DNA of 64,000 nt from RUG12783 sp946409545 (lineage in GTDB: Bacteria > Bacillota_I > Bacilli_A > RF39 > UBA660), in contig CAMJWT010000002.1 of the NCBI GenBank assembly GCA_946409545.1, forward strand, positions 1-64,000. Direction: 5' to 3'. A program made the translations under genes and the position numbers. Every line of letters begins with the position of its first letter. Position 1 is the first letter of the stretch. The notes beneath the pieces are model-generated. The model was given only the letters and a program-made list of their open reading frames with translations. It was not told where the DNA came from and searched no databases. Below are positions 45,350 through 53,370 of the stretch, piece by piece.

Positions 45350-46231
45350 ATGAAAAGAACCCAAAAAATTAAATATCTAACAATATATAAAGAATGTTTA
45401 CAAAAAAAGTATTATAATGCATCTTTTGAACCATTACTTGAATTATTATATCGATTAGTTCTTAGTTTTGAAAAGTATATTCAAAATAAAGATTATGATA
45501 AGTATTTTATTTCTGGAAGTCATGATAGTACATTTTGCTCTATGGGAAATCATGATGTTACATTTTTCCATAAGGGAAGGCATGATAAAACTTGTATGAA
45601 TCCTCCTGATTTAGTTTTCAATCCAAGAGTAGATGAAGAATATGATGTAATTTGGGATCCAAGATGTGAATTTGTTAAAGAATTAGTGGATTTATTCCCT
45701 AAAATAGTTAATGATAATAAACAAGATGAAGTCTTAGATGTTTGTAATATGTTTTTACAAATAGGTAGTGGTTGGTCAAAATTACCTTTTGCACTAAAAT
45801 CATTCTTCTATCCAAAAGAAGCTAATGAAGAAGATAGTTATCGATATCACACTATAATTATGGATATAATATCAAGTTATACTTATGAAACGGATATTGA
45901 TTCTAAGTACTTTCGTGTTCTACCTAATGATTTAAGAACAATTTTGGATTCTCTAAAAAAATATCGAGATAATATTAATCCTAAAAGTATAGATGATGTT
46001 GATCATAAAACAAAATTTGTTGGATATATGAATGTCCTAGTTAATTACTTTTATAAAAATAAATATGATATTAATATTTTTCCAAAAGCCATGGAATATG
46101 TTTTTAATCATGCTGAAGATTTAGATGAATTCCGTAGGTTAAATGATCCTAAGTTTAAGCATAGTTTTGAAGATGTTTATATTAGTAGAATAATTGATAT
46201 TTGTACAAAACCAATTCCCGTAATAAAGTAG
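45350..46231 (+). CDS. Unknown protein, first of a tandem paralog pair, with His-Asp repeat insert
   Basis: This 293-aa helical protein is not recognised. ATG 45350 follows AGAGGGG at 8 nt. It shares with the next gene 'KKYYNASFEPLLELLYRLV', 'FFYPKEANEEDSYRYH' and 'NYFYKNKYDINIFPKAMEYVF', so the two arose by duplication. Unlike its paralog it carries an insert at residues 56-85 made of three 10-residue units G-[S/N/R]-H-D-x-T with extra Cys and His. No signal peptide or membrane helix is present. Confidence 0.7.
   Translation: MKRTQKIKYLTIYKECLQKKYYNASFEPLLELLYRLVLSFEKYIQNKDYDKYFISGSHDSTFCSMGNHDVTFFHKGRHDKTCMNPPDLVFNPRVDEEYDVIWDPRCEFVKELVDLFPKIVNDNKQDEVLDVCNMFLQIGSGWSKLPFALKSFFYPKEANEEDSYRYHTIIMDIISSYTYETDIDSKYFRVLPNDLRTILDSLKKYRDNINPKSIDDVDHKTKFVGYMNVLVNYFYKNKYDINIFPKAMEYVFNHAEDLDEFRRLNDPKFKHSFEDVYISRIIDICTKPIPVIK
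45515..45604 (+). repeat. Three 30-bp tandem repeats (G-x-H-D-x-T units)
   Basis: Units at 45515-45544, 45545-45574 and 45575-45604 each begin GGAA followed by xxCATGAT. They encode GSHDST, GNHDVT and GRHDKT. Confidence 0.85.
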
Positions 46232-46239
46232 GAGATATT

Positions 46240-47013
46240 ATGAATAAGAATATTAAAGATATATTTTTAGAAATATATTATTTGTGTTTAGAGAAAAAAT
46301 ATTATGATCCTTCTATTGGGTCATTACATGAATTACTATATAAAATAATTATAGGACTAGAAAGTGAATTAAAAAGAAGTGTTGCTGTTAAAATCTTTAA
46401 AAATGAACATTTAAACGATGATACAAGAGCAGAATATGTAAGAGACTTAACCCATTTATTTATGAGAATTGTTAAGGATAAAAGAGAAAGTCAAGTATAT
46501 CCTGCTTGTAAATTAATCTTTGATTTAAGTTCCAAAAGATGGTTAGACTTATTAACATATTTAAAAGTTTTCTTTGCTCCAAAAGAAGCTTATGATGAAG
46601 AAAATTATCGTTATCATGAATTATTAGGAGAAATAGTAACAGAGTATGTATATAAGAAAAATAATGGTTATGAATGCATTGATGAAAAAGACTTTGATGT
46701 ACTAGATCCCGATTTTATAAAAATATTAGATATGTATAGAGAGTATCATGCAGGTATTAGAATAAAAGATAGTAATGATTTTAAACGTGTATCAAGATTT
46801 GGTAATTATATCGAAAATGTTATTGCATATTATTATAAAGATAAATATGATATTAGTTTATTCCCTAAAGTTTTAGATTATGTTTTTAATAATGTTGAAC
46901 AGTTAGATGCTTTTCGTGAGTTAAATAATCCTAATAAAGATAAATGTATAGAAGAAGCTTATATTAAAAGAATAATAGAGGGATGTACTAAAAGTAATCC
47001 TATAATAAAATAA
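46240..47013 (+). CDS. Unknown protein, second of the tandem paralog pair
   Basis: This 257-aa protein is homologous to its upstream neighbour over most of its length, without the His-Asp repeat insert. ATG 46240 follows TAGGAGAT, 8 bp after the previous stop, so the pair is one operon. Conserved blocks between the two are KKYY, FF-PKEA-EE-YRYH, YDI-FPK---YVFN and the C-terminal I-CTK--P-IK. It is helical and cytoplasmic as far as can be seen. Function unknown. Confidence 0.7.
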   Translation: MNKNIKDIFLEIYYLCLEKKYYDPSIGSLHELLYKIIIGLESELKRSVAVKIFKNEHLNDDTRAEYVRDLTHLFMRIVKDKRESQVYPACKLIFDLSSKRWLDLLTYLKVFFAPKEAYDEENYRYHELLGEIVTEYVYKKNNGYECIDEKDFDVLDPDFIKILDMYREYHAGIRIKDSNDFKRVSRFGNYIENVIAYYYKDKYDISLFPKVLDYVFNNVEQLDAFRELNNPNKDKCIEEAYIKRIIEGCTKSNPIIK

Positions 47014-47029
47014 AAAAGTAATATTTCAC

Positions 47030-47058
47030 TTGAATTTAAATATTAATTGTGCTAATAT
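47030..47058 (+). promoter_or_regulatory. Sigma-A promoter of the ileS leader
   Basis: TTGAAT (47030-47035), 17-nt spacer, TAATAT (47053-47058). Confidence 0.7.
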
Positions 47059-47067
47059 CTACTTTAT

Positions 47068-47275
47068 AAAAGCAAATGCGAAAGACGTAATTAATTAGCG
47101 TTTAGAGAGAATCTATGGTTGGTGAAAATAGAGAAACAAAGATTAATTAAGATCACTTTCAAATGTGATTTATGGATAAGATAAATACGGTTACGCGTTA
47201 TAGTTTAGAGTGTATAGTAAATCTATAAATTAAGGTGGTACCACGGTGTTTCGTCCTTATTTTATAGATTTTTTT
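47068..47275 (+). ncRNA. T-box riboswitch, isoleucine specifier (AUC)
   Basis: The T-box AAGGTGGTACCACGG is at 47232-47246, between arms AATCTATAAATTAAGG and CCTTATTTTATAGATT, with T after. Stem I elements GAGAG and GGTTGGTGAAAA are present. The specifier is AUC at 47152-47154, followed by A, matching the downstream ileS. Uncharged tRNA-Ile is expected to allow read-through. Confidence 0.95.
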
Positions 47276-47292
47276 ATTTGTAGGAGGAAGTT

Positions 47293-50200
47293 ATGAAGTT
47301 TAAAGAATTAAGTAAAGCACCCGTTAATGTAGTAGAAGAAGAAATCTTAAAGAGTTGGGGTGGCATAAACGAAATTACTAAAAAACAAAATGAATTAAGA
47401 AAAAATAGTAAGAACTTTGTATTCTATGATGGACCAGCTTTTGCTAATGGTTTCCCAGGACTTCATCATATGGTTGCTAAAAACTTAAAAGATGCATTAT
47501 GTAAGTATCGTGTTATGACTGGTAATAGAGTCGTTCGTAAAGTAGGATGGGATACTCATGGATTACCAGTAGAGAACCATGTAGAGAAGATGCTTGGTAT
47601 TACATCTAAAAAAGATATCGAAGAAATGGGTGTTGATAAGTTCAATGAAGCGTGCCGTAAAAGTGTTCGTGAAAATGAAGCAGCATTCACTGATTTAACA
47701 GCAAAGATGGGTCAATTTATTGATACTGATCATCCTTATCTAACTTTTAAGAATGAATATATAGAAACAGAATGGTGGATTTTAAAGAAATTCTTTGAAA
47801 AAGGATATTTCTATGAAGGAACAAGAGTTGTTCCATATTGTCCTCATTGTGGTACAGGACTTGCATCTCATGAAGTAGCTCAAGACTATCAAGAAGATGA
47901 TACAGATACGGTTATCGTTCCATTTAAAGTAAAAGATAAAGATGAATATTTCTTGGCGTGGACAACAACACCATGGACATTAATTGCGAATGTTGCTCTT
48001 TGTGTTAATCCAGATGCAATATATTCTAAAGTTAAATCTCAAGGATATACATTCATTATGGGTAAAGAATTAGTTAATAAGGTTCTTGGTGATGATGTTG
48101 AAATACTAGATGACTTTAGAGGTAAAGACTTAGAATTCATGGAATATGAACAATTAATTCCTGAAGTTGAAGCTGATGGAAAAGCATTCTTTGTTACATG
48201 TGATAATTATGTAACAATGGAAGATGGTACAGGTATCGTTCATATTGCTCCTGCTTTTGGTGCTGATGATGCTGAAGTATGTAATAAGTATGGTATCAAT
48301 GGTATTAATCCAGTAGGTAAAGATGGATGTTATACTGAAGGTCCTTGGAAAGGAATGTTTGTTTTTGATGCTAACTTAGAAGTAATTAAATATTTAAAAG
48401 AAAATGATAAGTTATTCAAAAAACAAAGAATTAAACATGATTACCCACATTGTTGGAGATGTCATACACCACTTATTTATTATTCAATGCCAAGTTACTA
48501 TATCAAAGTATCAGAAATGCGTGATGATTTAGTAAAAGCTAATAAAGAAGTTAAATGGTATCCAGATTATGTTGGTGAAAAAAGATTTGCTAACTGGCTT
48601 GAAAACGCTAAAGACTGGAATGTATCAAGAAGTAGATATTGGGGAAGTCCTATTCCATACTTTACTTGCGAATGTGGACATGCCGAAATGTTAGGTTCAA
48701 TTGAAGAACTTAAAGAAAGAGCAATTGAAGATATTCCTGATGATTTTGATTTACATAAACCATATATTGATAATGTACATTTAAAATGCCCTAGTTGTGG
48801 TAAAGAAATGACAAGAATTCCTGATGTACTAGACTGTTGGTTTGATAGTGGTTCTATGCCATTTGCGCAATATCATTATCCATTTGAAAATAAAGAATTA
48901 TTTGAAGAACAATTCCCAGCTGACTTTATCGCTGAAGGTATTGATCAAACAAGAGGTTGGTTTTATACACTTTTAGTTATTTCAACTTTCTTAACAGGTA
49001 AATCACCATTTAAGAGTGTTTTAGTTAATGATTTACTTCTTGACGCTGAAGGCAAGAAGATGAGTAAATCACGTGGTAATATTGTTGAACCATTTACAGC
49101 TATTAAAGATTATGGAGCTGATACTGTTAGATTCTATTTACCATATGTTAGTCCAGTTTGGACACCATTAAAATTTAATTTTGATGGATTAAAAGAAGTA
49201 TATTCTAAGTTCTTTAATCCTTTAAAGAATACATATTCATTCTTTGCAATGTATGCTAATATTGATGGTGTTACTCAAGAAGATGTAAAAGAAAACTTTA
49301 AAGTAGATTATAAAAATAGAGAAGAAATTGATAAATGGTTATTATCTAAATATAATCGTTTAGTTAAAGATGTTAATGAATCATTCTTAGAGTATGACAT
49401 TAATAAAGTAGTACACTTCTTAGCAGACTTTGTATCTGAAGATTTATCTAACTGGTACATAAGACGTAATAGAGATCGATTCTGGGGATCAGACTTAAAT
49501 GATTCTAAGAAGAGTGTTTATTTAACAACATTTGAAGTACTTGAAGGCTTATCTCGTTTAATTGCTCCTATTTGTCCATTCTTAAGTGAAGAAATCTATC
49601 GTGGATTAACTAATAATGAAAGTGTCCACTTAACAGATTATCCACAAGCTAATAAGAAATTAATCAATGAAAAGATTGAAACAAAGATGGATTTAGTACG
49701 TGATCTAATCTCTCTAGGTAGACAAGCAAGAGAAGATGTAAAAATTAAAGTACGTCAACCAATTAGTGAAGTAATTCTTGATGGTAAGAATGAAAAAGTT
49801 ATTGGTGACTTAACTGATTTAATTAAAGAAGAATTAAATGTTCATGAAGTTCATTTCACTAATGATTTATCAACATATATGACTTTTGAAGTTAAACCTA
49901 ACTTTAAAGAAGTAGGAAAACTTTTTGGACCATCTATTAAAGAATTCCAATCTAAATTAATGAGTTTAACTGATTCTGAAATAACAAGTTTATCTAATGG
50001 CGAATCAATTTCTATGGAAATTGGTGGTAAGAATGTATCTATTAATAAAGATATGGTAGAAGTTCGTATTAGTTCTAAGGAAGGTTTTGATGCCGCTCAT
50101 GAAAATAATAACTTCATTGTATTAAATACAAATTTAACGGATGAATTAATAGATGAAGGTATTGTACGTGAATTAATAAGTAAAGTACAAAATCTACGTA

Positions 50201-50397
50201 AGACAAAAGACTTTAATATTACTGATCGTATTAATATTTACTATTCTGGTGAAGTAGATCTTGAAAAGAGATTAAAGAAACATATTTCATTTATTAAGAA
50301 AGAAACATTATGTAAAGAAATTATTAAAGAAAAACATGATGGTGAACTTTATAATTTAAATGGACTTGAAGTAACTCTTAATGTAGAAAGAATATAA
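47293..50397 (+). CDS. ileS: Isoleucyl-tRNA synthetase, eukaryote-type (IleS2)
   Basis: IleS (1034 aa) charges tRNA-Ile and edits valine. The class I signature is G-L-H-H (residues 56-59, in ANGFPGLHHM) rather than HIGH, and KMSKS is at 589-593. The GLHH form, the 1034-aa length and the lack of the C-terminal zinc finger of classical bacterial IleS mark the eukaryote-like IleS2 type, whose members are often naturally insensitive to mupirocin. The CPHC/CGTG and CHRW-type Cys pairs in the core are conserved. TAGGAGG is the RBS and an Ile T-box leader precedes it. Confidence 0.96.
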   Translation: MKFKELSKAPVNVVEEEILKSWGGINEITKKQNELRKNSKNFVFYDGPAFANGFPGLHHMVAKNLKDALCKYRVMTGNRVVRKVGWDTHGLPVENHVEKMLGITSKKDIEEMGVDKFNEACRKSVRENEAAFTDLTAKMGQFIDTDHPYLTFKNEYIETEWWILKKFFEKGYFYEGTRVVPYCPHCGTGLASHEVAQDYQEDDTDTVIVPFKVKDKDEYFLAWTTTPWTLIANVALCVNPDAIYSKVKSQGYTFIMGKELVNKVLGDDVEILDDFRGKDLEFMEYEQLIPEVEADGKAFFVTCDNYVTMEDGTGIVHIAPAFGADDAEVCNKYGINGINPVGKDGCYTEGPWKGMFVFDANLEVIKYLKENDKLFKKQRIKHDYPHCWRCHTPLIYYSMPSYYIKVSEMRDDLVKANKEVKWYPDYVGEKRFANWLENAKDWNVSRSRYWGSPIPYFTCECGHAEMLGSIEELKERAIEDIPDDFDLHKPYIDNVHLKCPSCGKEMTRIPDVLDCWFDSGSMPFAQYHYPFENKELFEEQFPADFIAEGIDQTRGWFYTLLVISTFLTGKSPFKSVLVNDLLLDAEGKKMSKSRGNIVEPFTAIKDYGADTVRFYLPYVSPVWTPLKFNFDGLKEVYSKFFNPLKNTYSFFAMYANIDGVTQEDVKENFKVDYKNREEIDKWLLSKYNRLVKDVNESFLEYDINKVVHFLADFVSEDLSNWYIRRNRDRFWGSDLNDSKKSVYLTTFEVLEGLSRLIAPICPFLSEEIYRGLTNNESVHLTDYPQANKKLINEKIETKMDLVRDLISLGRQAREDVKIKVRQPISEVILDGKNEKVIGDLTDLIKEELNVHEVHFTNDLSTYMTFEVKPNFKEVGKLFGPSIKEFQSKLMSLTDSEITSLSNGESISMEIGGKNVSINKDMVEVRISSKEGFDAAHENNNFIVLNTNLTDELIDEGIVRELISKVQNLRKTKDFNITDRINIYYSGEVDLEKRLKKHISFIKKETLCKEIIKEKHDGELYNLNGLEVTLNVERI

Positions 50398-50422
50398 AGA
50401 CATAGAAATATGTCTTTTTATT
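50396..50422 (+). terminator. Intrinsic terminator of ileS
   Basis: AAAGACATA (50396-50404), loop GAAA, TATGTCTTT (50409-50417), then T. Confidence 0.9.
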
Positions 50423-50464
50423 TATGGTTAAATATGTTATCATAATAAAGTTCTTGGGGGATAT

Positions 50465-51247
50465 ATGGGACTTTTATGTATTAAAAATTATAGATTTGAT
50501 GATACTACTTTTAATGTTTTTTGTAAGTTAAGAGATTTAATTAAATGTATTAAAGATCGCAAGCATCTAGAAGAATATGATAATAATGAGGAGATAATAA
50601 GTAGGTTTTTACATCAAATAATTAATGATAATAATAAACATTTATTTAGTGATTTATATATAATGTATATTTTCTTTGAATCAGTTGATTTTCATCTTGA
50701 AAATAAAAAAACTATTTGGGAAAAAGCTCAAAAAATTATAGAAAAAGGATGTTCATCAGATATTAATGAAGCAGTATATTATTATTCTGCAATGATAATT
50801 TTTTATTCAAATCACAATGTTTCATGGTTATCACCTAATGATAGTTTTTTTAAAACTAGTCATGAAGAAAATTGGGAGTATATATTAAAAGAATTATTAA
50901 GGGATGATTTTAATAATAGATTTTTATTGAATAAATTTAATTCATATTGCGAAAAAATAGAATATGATATTTGTAAAGGCGATAAACAAAAGTTTGAATC
51001 TTTATCAACTGTTCTATGTATAATTACTGCCTATTGTATAGTCATTAATGATTATAATCTTTTTGATTCCATGGCAGATAAATTATTAGAAGATAGTGAA
51101 ATTATTCATGCTAAATGCGAATTGAATAATATTAAAGAAGTTGTTAATACTAATAGATTTGAAGGAGAACATCCTAATATTGGTCAATATATTGAATTTA
51201 TTTTAAATATGGTTAAACCAAATAGTTTACAAAAGAGAATTCATTAA
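50465..51247 (+). CDS. Hypothetical helical protein
   Basis: This 260-aa protein is not recognised. It is helical, with many Asn, Asp, Tyr and Phe, no signal peptide and no clear membrane helix. It starts 5 nt after the strong G-run TTGGGGGAT. It is a single-gene unit between two terminators whose stems have the same sequence. Nothing in the neighbourhood indicates a role. Confidence 0.6.
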   Translation: MGLLCIKNYRFDDTTFNVFCKLRDLIKCIKDRKHLEEYDNNEEIISRFLHQIINDNNKHLFSDLYIMYIFFESVDFHLENKKTIWEKAQKIIEKGCSSDINEAVYYYSAMIIFYSNHNVSWLSPNDSFFKTSHEENWEYILKELLRDDFNNRFLLNKFNSYCEKIEYDICKGDKQKFESLSTVLCIITAYCIVINDYNLFDSMADKLLEDSEIIHAKCELNNIKEVVNTNRFEGEHPNIGQYIEFILNMVKPNSLQKRIH

Positions 51248-51289
51248 ATGACATTTTATTTACATTATTAAAGTATTTGTTAATATATT

Positions 51290-51315
51290 AAAGACATATG
51301 ATATGTCTTTTTTTC
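51290..51315 (+). terminator. Intrinsic terminator
   Basis: AAAGACATA (51290-51298), loop TGA, TATGTCTTT (51302-51310), then T. The stem is identical to that at 50396. Confidence 0.9.
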
Positions 51316-51356
51316 TTATCTTAATGTATAATAAAATATGGAAAGATAGTGGTAAT

Positions 51357-53306
51357 ATGGAAAGATACGAAGTTTTAAAAAATACTTTAATTGAAGAAAT
51401 AAAAGCTTTATATGAAGAAAAAAGAGTCTTAAGATTGAAACTTGATGATTATAAAAAAATTAAGAGTATCATTAGTAAATTTAGAGAAAGTGGAGTTATT
51501 GATCCAGATTATAGTAAGGTAGAGAAACTAAGAAATTATTTTCCTAATAATGCTAAAGAATTTGATTTATTAAAAAAGTTTATTTCATATAAAAAAATAA
51601 TAGAAAGAGGTCAAATTAAAAGTATTAATTTAACTGAATTAGAACAAGAAATAAGAGCAAGTTGTTTTATGTATAATATTCCACCACGTGAAGTATTGGA
51701 TGATATTGTTAAACTTATTCATTCTTTAAATGATTTCTCTTTTGAAAGAAGTGCTGTAGAAAAGTATAATAAATTCTTTTTAAATGAACCGACTGATGGT
51801 CGTGATAACTATAGTATAAAAACATATATTAGTTCAATATGTTATACTCTTGCTTCCCATATAATTGATTCTATTGAAGTAGTTAATGAAAAAGAATATC
51901 AAGATCTTGATTTTGAAAAAACTGAAGAAGAATATGATAAAAAAATAGCATTAATTGAAAAGTTTTCTTATATGTTTAGTAAATCAAGTTTATTAACTGT
52001 TTTTGAATCAAAAGAAGAATTAGATGAATTTCTAGTTTTAATTAAAACAATGTTTGATGATTCTACTTGTTTAGAAATATTAAAAAATATTAGAGAAGAT
52101 CAAGTAAAATTAGAAACAGTTGTTGAAGAAGTTACTTTTTCTAATTTAGACTTATCTAATTTTACTACTGAAGAGCAAGCTATCATTGAAGAATTAAGAG
52201 AAATATATGAAGATGAAAATATAAAAGATACTAAAGCTCCATTTGGAGAGAATATAAGTTATGAATCTCGTCTTAATGATTATCAAAAAGCAACAATAAG
52301 TGATTTACTTTTAGATGTTAAAACATTATTGCAACATATTTATGATAATAAAGATGTAATTAAAATATTTAAACTAATAATCGATTTATATAATAAAAAC
52401 ACTCTTCGTATCGTAAGAGAAACAATAATAAGCGATCTATATAGAATTATAGAAGACTTTAAAAATATAATTAGTTTTATTAGAAACACTTATAAAGATC
52501 AAAATAGAATATATGAAGAAACAAAAATTATTGAGGACTATATCAAAACAATAAATAATGAGTATTTACCAATTGCAATCGAATTGAAACATGAAGATTT
52601 AGATTTTGATGATTATTATGATAAAGAATTAGATGATATTGTAACAAGGTTTAAAAGTGAAATCAAAAAATGGAAAAAAGAAATGACTTCTTATTATCAT
52701 GAAAGTGATGAAGTTATAGACGAAAAAGAAAATACTGATAATTTAGTATTTTGTTTAGAAGATGATATTGACCTATCAGATGAAGGTCATCAAAGAGAAT
52801 TTATTGGAGCAATAGAAGCTCTTGAAATGAAATCATCTCGTGATTTAAAGAAAGGATCTGGCCGTAATGGTATGACCCGTCTTCGCAAATCAACGGAAAG
52901 TGGAGATGATAAAGACTTTGTTGAATATGTTAATAATAATATATTAAGAGGAAGAGGAACAATTCATTTTGTTCCATATCGATATAGTAATAATCCATAT
53001 TATCGAACAGGTTTAATTAAATTTGAACCATCACAAGTTGTAAAAGACTTCTTAGAAAAGAAATATGGTTTATCAAAACAAAGTGCATATTATGGAGTAT
53101 TCCAAGTTATTCATTCAATGGGAGCCGATCATAGTGAATATAAATTCTTTGAAGAATATTTACTAGGAAACTACCAAAGAATCGAAGAATTAGCACTACT
53201 ATTTGCAAGTGATAACCCTGATTTTGATAAGTTAGTAGAAGTTATTGAACCAATGTTAAAAATAAAAAAAGATAAATTATTAAGTTTATCAGGTCAAAAA
53301 CATTAA
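51357..53306 (+). CDS. Large helical cytoplasmic protein of unknown function
   Basis: This 649-aa protein is not recognised. ATG 51357 is chosen because a TATAAT box (51327-51332) lies between it and the upstream in-frame ATG at 51303, so translation cannot start there. Residues 1-490 are mainly coiled-coil or helical, rich in Glu, Lys and Ile. A distinct C-terminal domain (about 490-649) contains a Ser/Arg/Lys-rich loop (KGSGRNGMTRLRKST) and 'GRGTIHFVPYRYSNNPYYRTG'. This could bind nucleic acid or phosphate, but no motif proves it. It is monocistronic with a strong terminator. Confidence 0.65.
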   Translation: MERYEVLKNTLIEEIKALYEEKRVLRLKLDDYKKIKSIISKFRESGVIDPDYSKVEKLRNYFPNNAKEFDLLKKFISYKKIIERGQIKSINLTELEQEIRASCFMYNIPPREVLDDIVKLIHSLNDFSFERSAVEKYNKFFLNEPTDGRDNYSIKTYISSICYTLASHIIDSIEVVNEKEYQDLDFEKTEEEYDKKIALIEKFSYMFSKSSLLTVFESKEELDEFLVLIKTMFDDSTCLEILKNIREDQVKLETVVEEVTFSNLDLSNFTTEEQAIIEELREIYEDENIKDTKAPFGENISYESRLNDYQKATISDLLLDVKTLLQHIYDNKDVIKIFKLIIDLYNKNTLRIVRETIISDLYRIIEDFKNIISFIRNTYKDQNRIYEETKIIEDYIKTINNEYLPIAIELKHEDLDFDDYYDKELDDIVTRFKSEIKKWKKEMTSYYHESDEVIDEKENTDNLVFCLEDDIDLSDEGHQREFIGAIEALEMKSSRDLKKGSGRNGMTRLRKSTESGDDKDFVEYVNNNILRGRGTIHFVPYRYSNNPYYRTGLIKFEPSQVVKDFLEKKYGLSKQSAYYGVFQVIHSMGADHSEYKFFEEYLLGNYQRIEELALLFASDNPDFDKLVEVIEPMLKIKKDKLLSLSGQKH

Positions 53307-53333
53307 AAAAGGCATATTTATATGCCTTTTTTT
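53305..53333 (+). terminator. Intrinsic terminator
   Basis: AAAAAGGCATA/TATGCCTTTTT hairpin followed by T. Confidence 0.92.
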
Positions 53334-53370
53334 ATGCTAAAATGATTATGTATAGTAGTGGAGAGTATTT

